DNA from: Rubrobacter calidifluminis
GTDB lineage: Bacteria > Actinomycetota > Rubrobacteria > Rubrobacterales > Rubrobacteraceae
NCBI RefSeq assembly: GCF_028617075.1
Contig: NZ_JAQKGV010000002.1
Coordinates: forward strand, 155,717-219,716
Length of the DNA: 64,000 nucleotides
Direction of reading: 5' to 3'
Shown here: in pieces, positions 34,370 through 44,692 of the stretch
Position numbering within the stretch: the first letter of the stretch is position 1
Layout: the number at the start of each line of letters is the position of its first letter
Program-made: the position numbers and the translations under genes
Notes under the pieces: model-generated
Database searches by the model: none
Seen by the model: the letters and a program-made list of their open reading frames with translations, nothing else
What the model was told of the DNA's origin: nothing

Positions 34370-35830
34370 GTGACCGAGCGGCACAACGGAGGCGGCACGC
34401 CGTCCGGGAGGGCCACGGCCGGCGCCGTCGGGGCAGCGAGCCCGGAAGATCTGGGGCAGGACGTCGGCGGAGCCGGGAGCCTCTCGGCGGAGGCGACCGT
34501 CGGAACGGGACGCGGAGAGAGCGGCCGGGTGGTCTTCCCGGCCTTCGACGAGTATCACCCGCCGGATCAGGCCCTCATAGACGACTGCGTCCACTGCGGC
34601 TTCTGCCTGCCGACCTGCCCGACGTACGTGCTCTTCGGCGAGGAGATGGACTCGCCGCGCGGCAGGATATACCTGATGAACAAGGGGCTCGAGGGAGAGC
34701 CGATGAACGACGAGATGGTACGGCACTTCGACCTGTGCCTGGGGTGCATGGCGTGCGTAACCGCCTGCCCCTCCGGGGTGCAGTATGACAAGCTCATCGA
34801 GGCCACCCGCGGCCAGGTCGAGCGCCGCTACCAGCGCGCGCCGGAGGATCGGGCGTTCCGGGAGATGATCTTCAACCTCTTCCCCTACCCGGAGCGGCTG
34901 CGGCTGGTCGCGGCCCCGCTCCGGCTCTACCAGAGGGCCGGTATCAGGAACCTGGTGCGCAGGAGCGGCCTGCTGAAGCTCATGCCCGGGCGGCTGCGGG
35001 CGATGGAGGAGCTTTTGCCCGAGGTCCCTGAGCAGGAGAGGATCCCCGAGGTGACCACGCCCCTCGGCGAGAAGAGGCGTCGGGTCGGGCTCCTCACCGG
35101 GTGCGTGCAGCGGGTCTTCTTCTCGAAGGTGAACGCGGCCACGGTGCGGGTGCTCGCCGCCGAGGGCTGCGAGGTCGTCGCCCCGCCCGATCAGGGCTGC
35201 TGCGGCGCTCTCTCGACCCACGCCGGGCGTGAGGAGGAGTCGCTCGAGTTCGCCCGCCGCACGATAGACGTCTTCGAGCGCTACGACCTCGACGAGGTGA
35301 TCGTCAACGCCGCCGGGTGCGGCTCGACGATGAAGGAGTACGGCTACCTGCTGCGCGACGACCCGGAGTACGCCGCCAGGGCCGAGGCTTTCAGCGCGAA
35401 GGTGAGGGACGTCTCGGAGTTCCTCGAGGAGATCGGGCCCGTCGCCGAGCGCCACCCGCTGCCGGTCACGGTCGCCTACCACGACGCCTGCCACCTCGCC
35501 CACGCGCAGGGCATCCGCAGCCAGCCCCGCCGGGCGCTCGGGAGGATACCGGGCCTCGAGGTGCGGGAGATAAGGGAGGCGGAGATCTGCTGCGGTTCGG
35601 CCGGGATCTACAACATGGTCGAGCCCGGGCCCGCCGCCGAGCTCGGCGAGCGCAAGGCGAAGAACGTGCTGCAGACCGGGGCGCAGCTTCTGGTGACGTC
35701 CAACCCGGGCTGCACGCTGCAGATCCGGGCGTCCCTGCGCCGGATGGGCCGTGACATCCCGGTCGCCCACCCGGCCGAGGTCCTGGACGCCTCCCTCCGG
35801 GGCGAACCGGTCGAGACGCTGCTGGGGTGA
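34370..35830 (+). CDS. glcF: Glycolate oxidase iron-sulfur subunit GlcF
   Basis: The 486-residue protein carries two 4Fe-4S motifs near residues 65-135: DDCVHCGFCLPTCPTY and DLCLGCMACVTACPSGV. Two CCG cysteine-rich domains follow (PDQGCCGALSTHAG and EAEICCGSAGIY). It passes electrons from GlcD/E to the quinone pool. The first 55 residues are a low-complexity Gly/Ala/Ser-rich extension not normally present, so a later start may be used, although GTG at 34370 is tightly coupled to glcE. Confidence 0.9.
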   Translation: MTERHNGGGTPSGRATAGAVGAASPEDLGQDVGGAGSLSAEATVGTGRGESGRVVFPAFDEYHPPDQALIDDCVHCGFCLPTCPTYVLFGEEMDSPRGRIYLMNKGLEGEPMNDEMVRHFDLCLGCMACVTACPSGVQYDKLIEATRGQVERRYQRAPEDRAFREMIFNLFPYPERLRLVAAPLRLYQRAGIRNLVRRSGLLKLMPGRLRAMEELLPEVPEQERIPEVTTPLGEKRRRVGLLTGCVQRVFFSKVNAATVRVLAAEGCEVVAPPDQGCCGALSTHAGREEESLEFARRTIDVFERYDLDEVIVNAAGCGSTMKEYGYLLRDDPEYAARAEAFSAKVRDVSEFLEEIGPVAERHPLPVTVAYHDACHLAHAQGIRSQPRRALGRIPGLEVREIREAEICCGSAGIYNMVEPGPAAELGERKAKNVLQTGAQLLVTSNPGCTLQIRASLRRMGRDIPVAHPAEVLDASLRGEPVETLLG

Positions 35831-35831
35831 G

Positions 35832-36731
35832 ATGGGGTTCGTCCGTTCGCTGCTCGCGGTTCCCGCCTCGAACCCGAGGATGATCGAGAAGGCGCTCGCC
35901 TCGGAGGCGGATGCGGTTTTCCTGGACCTGGAGGACGCCGTCGCGCCGGGGGAGAAGGAGGCGGCGCGCGGGAACGTCGTGCGGGCCTTCACCGGGATGG
36001 ACTGGCGTGGTAGGACCCCCACCTTCCGCGTGAACGCGCTCGACACCCGGTGGTTCTACGGGGACGTGATCGAGGTCGTCGAGTGGGCGAGGGTTCCCTG
36101 TGCGATTATCGTCCCGAAGGTGGGAAGGGCGGAGGATCTCTACGCACTCGACGTTCTGCTCCGGGGGGTGGAGGCGGGAGCGGGTCTCGAGCCGGGCTCG
36201 GTCTCTCTCGAGGCCCAGATAGAGAGCGCCTCGGGGCTCGCCCGGGTGGAGGAGATAGCCTTCTGGGGCGGGCGGCTTGAGGCGCTGCACTTCGGACCCG
36301 GGGACTTCGCTGCGAGCGTCGGTATGCCGGGGAGGAACATCGGGATCGAGGACGCGTGGGACGAGCTCTACCCGGGACACCGCTTCCACCACGCGATGGC
36401 GCGCATCGCGACCGCGGCGAGGGCTGGAGGGCTCCGCGTCCTCGACGGCCCCGTCGCCGACTTCCGCGACGAGGAGGCGCTGCGCAGGAGCTGCCGCGTC
36501 GCCCGGGCTTTGGGTTACGACGGCAAGTGGTGCATCCATCCCGCGCAGATAGCGACCGTCAACCGCGAGTTCTCCCCCTCGGAGGAGGAGCTCGAGCGTG
36601 CCCGCCGCATCGTCGCCGCCTACGAGGAGGCCGGCCGGTCGGGGGTCGGGGCGATAGCCGTCGACGGACAGATGGTCGACGAGGCCAGCGTGAAGATGGC
36701 CCGTCGCACGCTCGAGAGGGCCGGAGAGTAG
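35832..36731 (+). CDS. CitE-like CoA-ester lyase (HpcH/HpaI family; malyl- or citramalyl-CoA lyase type)
   Basis: The 299-residue TIM-barrel enzyme contains [18 protein letters not shown] and [32 protein letters not shown] carries the CoA-site lysine. [17 protein letters not shown] and [16 protein letters not shown] carry the Mg-binding Glu and Asp. Family members cleave or form malyl-CoA or citramalyl-CoA. Next to GlcDEF, which makes glyoxylate, condensation of glyoxylate with acetyl- or propionyl-CoA is a reasonable but unproven role. ATG at 35832 overlaps nothing and follows the glcF stop by 1 nt. Confidence 0.85.
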   Translation: MGFVRSLLAVPASNPRMIEKALASEADAVFLDLEDAVAPGEKEAARGNVVRAFTGMDWRGRTPTFRVNALDTRWFYGDVIEVVEWARVPCAIIVPKVGRAEDLYALDVLLRGVEAGAGLEPGSVSLEAQIESASGLARVEEIAFWGGRLEALHFGPGDFAASVGMPGRNIGIEDAWDELYPGHRFHHAMARIATAARAGGLRVLDGPVADFRDEEALRRSCRVARALGYDGKWCIHPAQIATVNREFSPSEEELERARRIVAAYEEAGRSGVGAIAVDGQMVDEASVKMARRTLERAGE

Positions 36732-36739
36732 CCTGCCTG

Positions 36740-37372
36740 GTGCGGGAGGAGCGCGTCAGGAGGGCCCCGGAGAGGCTCTTCGAAGTTTACGGTCCCCGTC
36801 CGGGTTCTCTGACGGTCATAACCGGCTCGATGTTCTCGGGCAAGACGGAGGAGCTGATCCGGCGGGTCCGCCGCGCCCTGTACGCTCGACGCCGGGTGCA
36901 GGTCTTCAAGCACGCCCTCGACACCCGCTCGGAGAGAGCGGTCATCCGTTCCCACAACGGCGTGCTGCACGAGGCCCGCGCCGTCGCCTCCAGCGACGAG
37001 CTGCTCTCGGCCGTCGAGCCGCAGACCGACCTGGTGGCGATCGAGGAGGTGCAGTTCTTCGACGGGCGACTCGTCGAGGTCCTGGATGGTCTGGCCGATG
37101 GCGGCTACGACGTGATCGCCGCCGGGCTGGACATGGACTTCCGCGGCCGACCCTTCGGTCCCGTCCCGGCCCTGCTCGCCAGGGCTGACGAGGTTGTCAA
37201 GCTGCGCGCGATCTGCGCCCGCTGCGGCCGGGAGGCCTCCCGCTCCCAGCGCCTCATAGACGGCCGTCCCGCGCCCGCCTCCGCACCGACCATCCTCGTC
37301 GGGGCGCAGGAGAGCTACGAGGCCCGCTGCCGGCACTGTCACGAGGTTCCCGGCGAGCCGCAAGTGCCGTAG
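36740..37372 (+). CDS. tdk: Thymidine kinase
   Basis: The 210-residue type-II thymidine kinase salvages thymidine. The P-loop [20 protein letters not shown] lies at residues 28-47, the magnesium-site strand [11 protein letters not shown] near residue 95, [22 protein letters not shown] further on, and the zinc ribbon is CARCGREAS...CRHCHE. GTG at 36740 is the first start after the previous stop; the upstream in-frame opening belongs to the shadow of the lyase gene. ThyX and Dut in the same window complete thymidylate supply. Confidence 0.92.
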   Translation: MREERVRRAPERLFEVYGPRPGSLTVITGSMFSGKTEELIRRVRRALYARRRVQVFKHALDTRSERAVIRSHNGVLHEARAVASSDELLSAVEPQTDLVAIEEVQFFDGRLVEVLDGLADGGYDVIAAGLDMDFRGRPFGPVPALLARADEVVKLRAICARCGREASRSQRLIDGRPAPASAPTILVGAQESYEARCRHCHEVPGEPQVP

Positions 37373-37397
37373 AAAATTTCGAGGGGAGGAGGTCCGT

Positions 37398-38756
37398 TTG
37401 GAGGAGAGACTGGATGCCGCGCTCGGGGAGGCTTCCGAGACCGATCGCGTCGTCATAGAAAAAGGAGCCCTGGGGCGGGTCGGGGAGGTCTTCGAGGGGT
37501 GCTTCGGGGCCGTGCCGGCCGTGATCGTCGCGGACGAGAGGACCTTCGAGGTCGCCGGGGAAGATGTCGAGAGGAGCCTGAAGGCCGCCGGGTGCACGCT
37601 CGCAGGACGCTTCGTCTTCCCGGTGCATCCTCCTCTCTTCCCCGACTCCGAGGGCGTCGGAGATCTCAGGGAGTGGCTCCGGGGCAGGGAGGCTGTGCCG
37701 GTCGCGGTCGGGGCCGGGACCATAAACGATATCACCAAGCGCGCCTCCCACGAGTGTGGCCGGCCGTACATGGCGGTGGCGACCGCGGCCTCGGTCGACG
37801 GGTACACCTCCTTCGGCGCCACGATAACCGAGGATGGGTACAAGCATACCCTGCCCTGCCCCGCGCCCCGGGCCGTGGTCGCGGATGTTGAGGTGCTCGC
37901 CGGGTCTCCGGAGCGGATGACCGCCTCCGGCTACGCCGATCTCCTGGGCAAGATCACCTCGGGGGCAGACTGGATCGTCGCCGACGCCCTCGGGGTGGAG
38001 GCGATCGATCGGACGAGCTTCGAGATGGTGCAGGGCCCGCTGCGTCGCTGGACCGCCTTGCCCGGCAGGCTGCGTCGGGGGGACGAGGAGGCCGTGGCCG
38101 GCCTGATGGAGGGGCTCGTGATGTCCGGGCTCGCGATGCAGCGCTACCGCTCCTCGCGCACCGCCTCCGGCGCCGAGCACCAGTTCAGCCACCTCTGGGA
38201 GATGGAGGGGCTCGGGCACGACCAGGACCCGCCGCTCTCGCATGGGTTCAAGGTCGGGGTCGGCACCGTGGCGATCGCCGCCCTCTACGAGAGGATGCTG
38301 CTGAAGGATCTCACCGACATCGACGTGGACGGGATCTGCCGCCGCTGGCCGGGGAGGGACGAGGTGGAGCGCCGGGTAAGGGAGGCGCACCCGAACCCCG
38401 TGATGGCGCGCGCCGCGGTGGAGGAGTCGCTCGCCAAGCATCCCACGGCCGGAGAGCTGCGCCGGAGGCTCGTGCGCCTCACGCGGGGGTGGGATGCGCT
38501 CAGAGGGCGGCTGCGGGAGCAGCTTCTGCCCCCCGGAGAGCTGCGCAGGCTGCTCGCGGAGGCCGGATGCCCGACGAGCCCGCGGGAGATAGGGCTCGGG
38601 TGGGAGAGCTTCCGGCAGACCTATGCGCGGGCGCAGACGATCCGCCGGCGTTATACCGTCCTCGATCTCGCGCTCGAGAGCGGGCTGCTCGAGGAGTGCG
38701 TCGAGGAACTCTTCGCCCCGGACGGGTTCTGGGGCGGGAGCTCTGCCTCTCCCTGA
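37398..38756 (+). CDS. sn-Glycerol-1-phosphate dehydrogenase-like protein (AraM/EgsA family)
   Basis: The 452-residue protein shows AVGAGTINDITKRASHECGRPYMAVATAASVDGYTS and GYADLLGKITSGADW (metal-site aspartate). Further on are the two metal-site histidines in SGAEHQFSHLWEME and PPLSHGFKVGVGTVAIA. This matches bacterial AraM, which reduces dihydroxyacetone phosphate to glycerol-1-phosphate. The C terminus is about 60 residues longer than minimal members. The TTG start has GGGGAGGAGG 6 nt upstream. No PcrB-type prenyltransferase is in view. Confidence 0.85.
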   Translation: MEERLDAALGEASETDRVVIEKGALGRVGEVFEGCFGAVPAVIVADERTFEVAGEDVERSLKAAGCTLAGRFVFPVHPPLFPDSEGVGDLREWLRGREAVPVAVGAGTINDITKRASHECGRPYMAVATAASVDGYTSFGATITEDGYKHTLPCPAPRAVVADVEVLAGSPERMTASGYADLLGKITSGADWIVADALGVEAIDRTSFEMVQGPLRRWTALPGRLRRGDEEAVAGLMEGLVMSGLAMQRYRSSRTASGAEHQFSHLWEMEGLGHDQDPPLSHGFKVGVGTVAIAALYERMLLKDLTDIDVDGICRRWPGRDEVERRVREAHPNPVMARAAVEESLAKHPTAGELRRRLVRLTRGWDALRGRLREQLLPPGELRRLLAEAGCPTSPREIGLGWESFRQTYARAQTIRRRYTVLDLALESGLLEECVEELFAPDGFWGGSSASP

Positions 38757-38759
38757 GGG

Positions 38760-39938
38760 CTACCGGACGGGACCCGTCTTCGCTACCTGGCCTTCCCAGA
38801 TCCCGGCTTCCTCGATCCAGGCGAGGGCCGGATCGACGTCGTCGGCGACGAGGGTGACGTGTCCCATCTTGCGCTTCGGGCGGGACTCGGCCTTGCCGTA
38901 GATATGCACCTTCGGCGTCACGCCACCGCGGCTTCGCATCCCACCTTTCTCGATCAGCCGGATCAGGGGTTCCAGGTGCTCCCCGAGCACGTTGACCATG
39001 ACGGCGGGGGTGAGCAGGGTGGTCGGGCCGAGCGGCAGATTGCAGATGGCCCTTACGTGCTGCTCGAACTGCGAGGTAACGCACGCCTCTATCGTGTAGT
39101 GGCCCGAGTTGTGCGGCCGCGGGGCGAGCTCGTTGACGTAGAGTTCGTCGCCGCCGGCCCAGAACATCTCCACCGCGACGAGTCCCGCCACGCCGAGCGA
39201 CTCGGCCACGCTGAGCGCCATCTCCGTGGCCTTCTCCTGCACCTCCTGCGGCACGCGGGCCGGGACGATCGAGAGGTGCAGGATGTTGTCCACGTGTACG
39301 TTCTCCGCCGCCGGGAAGGCCGCCGCTTCCCCGTCCGGGGTGCGGGCGGCGATGACCGAGAGCTCCTTCTCGAAGGCTATGAACTTCTCCAGCACCAGGT
39401 CGACCCCCGGGCCAAAGAGTTCGGCGAAGGCGGCTTCGGCCTCGTCCTCCGAGTGGAGTACCCGCTGCCCCTTGCCGTCGTAGCCGCCGGTCGCGGTCTT
39501 GAGCACGCAGGGGGTGCCCAGCAGGTCCACCGCATCGAGCAGGTCTTTCTCGCTCTCGACCTGCCGGTAGGGCGCCACCCGCACCCCCGCCTCCTCGACG
39601 GCCCGCTTCTCGCGCAGCCGGTGCTGGGTGGTGTGGAGCAGACGGCTCCCCTGGGGTACGTACGACTCCTGCTCGAGCATCCGCGCCACGCCGGAGTCCA
39701 CGTTCTCGAACTCGTAGGTTATGACGTCGGCGGATCTGGCGAGCTCTCTGGCGGCGGCGTGGTCGTCGTAGGCTGCGACGATCTGGGCGGCCGAGACCTG
39801 CCCGCACGGGGCATCGGGCGTGGGGTCGAGCGTCACGAAGCGGTAGCCCATGTGCGCCCCCGCGAGCGCCATCATGCGGCCGAGCTGGCCGCCGCCCAGC
39901 ACGCCTATCGTGCTGCCCGGAAGAACGACCTTCGTCAA
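38760..39938 (-). CDS. purK: N5-carboxyaminoimidazole ribonucleotide synthase PurK
   Basis: PurK uses ATP and bicarbonate to carboxylate AIR in purine synthesis. The 392-residue ATP-grasp enzyme shows [22 protein letters not shown] at the N terminus, [14 protein letters not shown] (ATP loop), [15 protein letters not shown] and [20 protein letters not shown]. Its ATG overlaps the purE stop by 4 nt, the usual coupled purEK arrangement. It converges with the gene at 38756 with 3 nt between stops. Confidence 0.96.
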   Translation of the reverse strand: MTKVVLPGSTIGVLGGGQLGRMMALAGAHMGYRFVTLDPTPDAPCGQVSAAQIVAAYDDHAAARELARSADVITYEFENVDSGVARMLEQESYVPQGSRLLHTTQHRLREKRAVEEAGVRVAPYRQVESEKDLLDAVDLLGTPCVLKTATGGYDGKGQRVLHSEDEAEAAFAELFGPGVDLVLEKFIAFEKELSVIAARTPDGEAAAFPAAENVHVDNILHLSIVPARVPQEVQEKATEMALSVAESLGVAGLVAVEMFWAGGDELYVNELAPRPHNSGHYTIEACVTSQFEQHVRAICNLPLGPTTLLTPAVMVNVLGEHLEPLIRLIEKGGMRSRGGVTPKVHIYGKAESRPKRKMGHVTLVADDVDPALAWIEEAGIWEGQVAKTGPVR

Positions 39939-40420
39939 CCGAGATCACCCCCTTCGATGACGGAGCGACGCATCCTCTCCCGGCGCTCCTCGAGCCTGTG
40001 ACGGATGTCGGGATCGCTGACGGCCAGGATCTGGGCGGCCAGCAGCCCGGCGTTGGTCGCTCCGGAGCGGCCTATCGCGACGGTCGCGACCGGGACCCCT
40101 CCGGGCATCTGGACGATCGAGAGCAGCGAGTCAAGCCCGCTCAGGTTCGAGGACCTCACCGGCACCCCGATCACGGGCAGCACCGTCTTGGAGGCGACCA
40201 TGCCCGGAAGGTGTGCCGCACCTCCCGCGCCCGCGATGATCACGCCGAGCCCCCTCCCGGCCGCCGTGGAGGCGTACTCGAACATGAGATCGGGCGTCCT
40301 GTGCGCCGAGACGACGCGTTTCTCGTAGGAGATTCCGAGTTCGTCGAGCACCTCGCAGGCATGCTTCATCGTCTCCCAGTCCGAGGTGCTGCCCATGATC
40401 ACACCCACCCGAACGCTCAT
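39935..40420 (-). CDS. purE: N5-carboxyaminoimidazole ribonucleotide mutase PurE
   Basis: PurE converts N5-CAIR to CAIR. The 161-residue class-I protein shows [55 protein letters not shown] and [18 protein letters not shown], all canonical. GGAGG stands 9 nt before the ATG. The preceding leader contains a 13-bp hairpin and a TATACT box, which are listed separately. Confidence 0.96.
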   Translation of the reverse strand: MSVRVGVIMGSTSDWETMKHACEVLDELGISYEKRVVSAHRTPDLMFEYASTAAGRGLGVIIAGAGGAAHLPGMVASKTVLPVIGVPVRSSNLSGLDSLLSIVQMPGGVPVATVAIGRSGATNAGLLAAQILAVSDPDIRHRLEERRERMRRSVIEGGDLG

Positions 40421-40453
40421 ACCTCTCTTCCTCCGTCAGCAGGGATTCCGGAT

Positions 40454-40500
40454 TTTGGGCCGGGAGACGAGGGATCCCTAGCCTCCCGGCCCAAAGTATA
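40454..40500 (-). promoter_or_regulatory. purE upstream hairpin with overlapping -10 box
   Basis: Perfect 13-bp arms (40454-40466 and 40483-40495) surround a loop that holds the palindrome GGGATCCC. On the minus strand a TATACT box (40500-40495) overlaps the outer arm. It may be an operator for purEK, or a terminator for the cupin gene upstream on the same strand; no U-run is present. Confidence 0.45.
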
Positions 40501-40551
40501 GAGGTTTTCGTGTGCGGACAAAGGGGACGGCGGTGCCTGCGCACCGGGAGA

Positions 40552-40968
40552 TCAGCCTTCCGTCCGAGGGGCCGCGCCGTACTCCTCGTCGGTGACGTGC
40601 TCGCCCCAGAAGGCGGCGTTGCCCTCCTCGTCGGTCTGCTGCATCGCCACGTGGGTCATGAAGCGGTCCGGGGCCGCCCCGTGCCAGTGCTCCTCGCCCG
40701 GCTCGAAGAAGACGGAGTCTCCGGGCCTTATCACCTCGACCGGCCCTCCCCTGCGCTGGCACAGCCCCACGCCCTCTGTGACGTAGATGGTCTGCCCGTT
40801 AGGGTGGGTGTGCCACGCCGTGCGGGCCCCCGGGGTGAAGTGTACGACGCTCGCCGCCAGGCGCGAGGGACCAGAGGGCTCGGCGGCGGTGTCCAGGTAG
40901 ACGTCTCCGGTGAACCACCCGGCCGGTCCCTTGCCGGAGGGCCTCCTTCCGTTTCTCGTGACCTTCAT
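40552..40968 (-). CDS. Cupin-domain protein, mandelonitrile-lyase-like
   Basis: The 138-residue single cupin carries the metal-site motifs ARTAWHTHPNGQTIYVTEG and PGEEHWHGAAPDRFMTHVAM. The AWHTHPNGQ...TEG and HWHGAAP patterns and length match the small manganese cupins that include bacterial R-hydroxynitrile lyases and carboxymuconolactone-linked cupins. True substrate unknown. ATG at 40968 has GAGGAGG 5 nt upstream; the GTG two codons earlier lies in that site. Confidence 0.82.
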   Translation of the reverse strand: MKVTRNGRRPSGKGPAGWFTGDVYLDTAAEPSGPSRLAASVVHFTPGARTAWHTHPNGQTIYVTEGVGLCQRRGGPVEVIRPGDSVFFEPGEEHWHGAAPDRFMTHVAMQQTDEEGNAAFWGEHVTDEEYGAAPRTEG

Positions 40969-41016
40969 CTCCACCTCCTCGACGCGACTTTAGCAGTTCG
41001 TGCCCCGCGCTTCACG

Positions 41017-42455
<1,439 letters not shown>

Positions 42456-42489
42456 GCCGCCCCTCTGCGTCATCAACCGGGTTCGCCTC

Positions 42490-43371
42490 TCACGCCTCCG
42501 GGATCTCACGGCCGTACGTTTCCAGGGTGATGCTCTCTGGCTCCGGTCCGCCGCGCACGCCGGTGTCGAGCGCGTCGATGGCCGCCATCTCCTCCGGTGT
42601 CAGCTCGAAGTCGAAGACGTCGAAGTTCTCGGCGATGCGCTCGGGCCGGACCGACTTCGGGATCGCGGAGCGTCCCGCCTGCAGGTGCCAGCGCAGCATC
42701 ACCTGCGCCGGCGTCTTGCCGTGCTGGCGCGCGATCTCGCCGATCGTCGGATCCTCGAGTGTGCTTCTCTCGCTCTCCCGGTAGAAGGTGATCCCGCCGA
42801 TCGGGGACCACGCCTGCGTCACGATGCCCAGCCCGGCATGCCGCTGCTGCAGCTCCTTCTGCTGGAAGTAGGGGTGCAGTTCGATCTGGTTGACGGCGGG
42901 CACGACGGACGCGACTTCGAGCAGCCGGTCGAGGTGCTCGGGCATGAAGTTGCTCACCCCGATGGCGCGCACCTTGCCGTCGGTGAGCAGCTCCTCCAGC
43001 GCCCGGTACGCCTCGAGCGTCAGGTCGAAGCGGCTCGGCAGCGGCTGATGGAGGATAAGCAGGTCGATAACGTCGACCCCCAGCTTCCGGCTGCTCTTCT
43101 CGAAGGCGTGGAGCGTCGCATCGTGGCCGTAGTCGCTGATCCAGACCTTGGTCTCGATGAACACCTCTTCGCGCGGCACGCCGCTGCGGCGGATCCCCTC
43201 CCCGACCTCGCGCTCGTTCATGTAGGACGCGGCGGTGTCGATCAGGCGGTAGCCGGTACGCAAAGCCGCCTCCACCGCCGCCGTGGTCTCCTCCGGCGGG
43301 GTCTGAAAGACACCGAACCCGAGCGCGGGCATCTCGACGCCGCCTTTGAGCTTCAGCAATGGTCCGCTCAT
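42490..43371 (-). CDS. Aldo/keto reductase (2,5-diketo-D-gluconate reductase-like)
   Basis: The 293-residue enzyme has the tetrad Asp and Tyr in LIDTAASYMNEREVG, Lys in VFIETKVWISD and His in DLLILHQPLPS. IGVSNFMPEHLDRLL and IPKSVRPERIAENFDVFDFEL belong to the AKR5/DkgA branch, which reduces 2,5-diketogluconate and methylglyoxal. ATG at 43371 has GGAAGGGAG about 9 nt upstream; the long open frame beyond it is a shadow. Presence with an AraC gene and an alcohol dehydrogenase recalls the YqhC-YqhD-DkgA group. Confidence 0.9.
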   Translation of the reverse strand: MSGPLLKLKGGVEMPALGFGVFQTPPEETTAAVEAALRTGYRLIDTAASYMNEREVGEGIRRSGVPREEVFIETKVWISDYGHDATLHAFEKSSRKLGVDVIDLLILHQPLPSRFDLTLEAYRALEELLTDGKVRAIGVSNFMPEHLDRLLEVASVVPAVNQIELHPYFQQKELQQRHAGLGIVTQAWSPIGGITFYRESERSTLEDPTIGEIARQHGKTPAQVMLRWHLQAGRSAIPKSVRPERIAENFDVFDFELTPEEMAAIDALDTGVRGGPEPESITLETYGREIPEA

Positions 43372-43409
43372 ATCCGGTTCTCTCCCTTCCTGGTTTGGAT
43401 GGTCTGCCT

Positions 43410-43787
43410 TCAGGGGCGCGGCACGAGCCTGAGCGTCGTGGCACGCGCCTCGGGGGCGATCATGGGCCGGACGTAGGCCGGGTAGCGGCTGTACTTCTCG
43501 TGATAGGCGGCGTCGATCCGGTCGTTGATGGCGGGGTCCTTCTCTTCGACGAAGCCGACCTGTTTCTCGACGCCGCCGGCGCGGATGCGCCCTTCGCCCG
43601 TGGCGAGGGCGGTGCGGTACCAGCCTCCGCCGCGCCCGCGCCACGAGCGGACGTAGAGGTCGTCGCCGACGCGCACGACCCAGACCGGCACGGGCCTCCC
43701 CGGTCTCCCGCTGTGCCGGAGGGGGGATATCTCGATCTCTTCCGCCCCGCCGATCCCGTCGAGCTCGTCATCCGTCCATTCCCTCAT
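43410..43787 (-). CDS. DUF2255 family protein
   Basis: The 125-residue protein begins MREWTDDELDGIGGAEEIEIS and continues VPVWVVRVGDDLYVRSWRG and WYRTAL, followed by FVEEKDPAINDRIDAAYHEKY. This is the DUF2255 pattern, related to the split-barrel flavin proteins, with no known activity. ATG at 43787 has GGAGGAG 2 nt upstream and overlaps the SDR stop by 4 nt, so both are co-translated. Confidence 0.82.
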   Translation of the reverse strand: MREWTDDELDGIGGAEEIEISPLRHSGRPGRPVPVWVVRVGDDLYVRSWRGRGGGWYRTALATGEGRIRAGGVEKQVGFVEEKDPAINDRIDAAYHEKYSRYPAYVRPMIAPEARATTLRLVPRP

Positions 43788-44557
43788 CGCTCCTCCTCCG
43801 TAGGTGTGTGGCCGGGGGTGAGGCGGATCCCGGTGAAGCGGGCCAGCTCTTCGAGCAGTTCGTCCTGGAAGCGCTCGTCGTGGACGATCCTGGCCGGCTC
43901 CTGGCGGCGCATGTGATACCAGTAGCCGCCGGAGGTGCGCGCCTCCGGGTCGTCGCTGGTGGCGAGCCACACCTGGGTCGTGTGCCCGAGGAGCAGGTCG
44001 TCCTGAGCGCCGGGGCCGCCCATCTTCGTCGGCACCCAGCCCGGGTCAACCGCGTTGCTGAGCACGTCCGACCAGATCCGGGCTACGGCCATCGCGAGCG
44101 CGGTGACGAAGAGCTTCGAGTCCGAGTAGGAGGCCGTCGCCCGGCTGCCGCTCCAGTCCAGGCCGCCCGGGTCGGCCCTGCCGCCGCGGTGCATGCCGCT
44201 GGAGATGTAGATCAGGCGCCGGGGACGCCGGATCCGGGCGGTGAGCAGATACGGGGCAACCACGTTGACCGGCAGCACCTGCGGCCCGCCGCCGACGGCG
44301 GCGTTGTGGATCACCGCGTCCATTCGCCCGAGGCGGTTCACCTGCTCCGCGACGCCGAGCGCCTCGCCGGGATCGGAGAGATCCCCGACCACGGCCTCCG
44401 CCCCCCGCTCCATAAGCTCGCGCACCGCCTCAAGCCGCTTGCGGTTCCGGGCGTGCACGACGACCTCGTGCCCCTGCTCCAGGAGCGCCCGCGCCGCCGC
44501 CCGCCCGAGCCCGTCCGCAGAGCCCGTGACGAAGACGCGCGATGGCTGCGGGCTCAC
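43784..44557 (-). CDS. Short-chain dehydrogenase/reductase (SDR)
   Basis: The 257-residue protein has the Rossmann motif VFVTGSADGLGRAAARALLEQGH and the VIHNAAVGGG strand. The catalytic YSDSKLFVTAL (YxxxK) comes with the preceding serine in IYISSGMHRGG, and PGWVPTKMGG follows. The loop after NAAVGGG is shorter than usual. It likely reduces or oxidises a small carbonyl compound with NADP. Part of a five-gene minus-strand redox run. Confidence 0.9.
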   Translation of the reverse strand: MSPQPSRVFVTGSADGLGRAAARALLEQGHEVVVHARNRKRLEAVRELMERGAEAVVGDLSDPGEALGVAEQVNRLGRMDAVIHNAAVGGGPQVLPVNVVAPYLLTARIRRPRRLIYISSGMHRGGRADPGGLDWSGSRATASYSDSKLFVTALAMAVARIWSDVLSNAVDPGWVPTKMGGPGAQDDLLLGHTTQVWLATSDDPEARTSGGYWYHMRRQEPARIVHDERFQDELLEELARFTGIRLTPGHTPTEEER

Positions 44558-44692
44558 ACCCGCTCCTCCTTCCCGGGGGCCGGAGAGGCCGCACGGTCCC
44601 TCTCCGTAAGACCGCGGGCGGGCGGAGGCCCGCTCACTGCGGTTCCGTTCCGCCCGTCCCGGTCGGTTCCGTGTCGCGTATCTTTCGTCACT

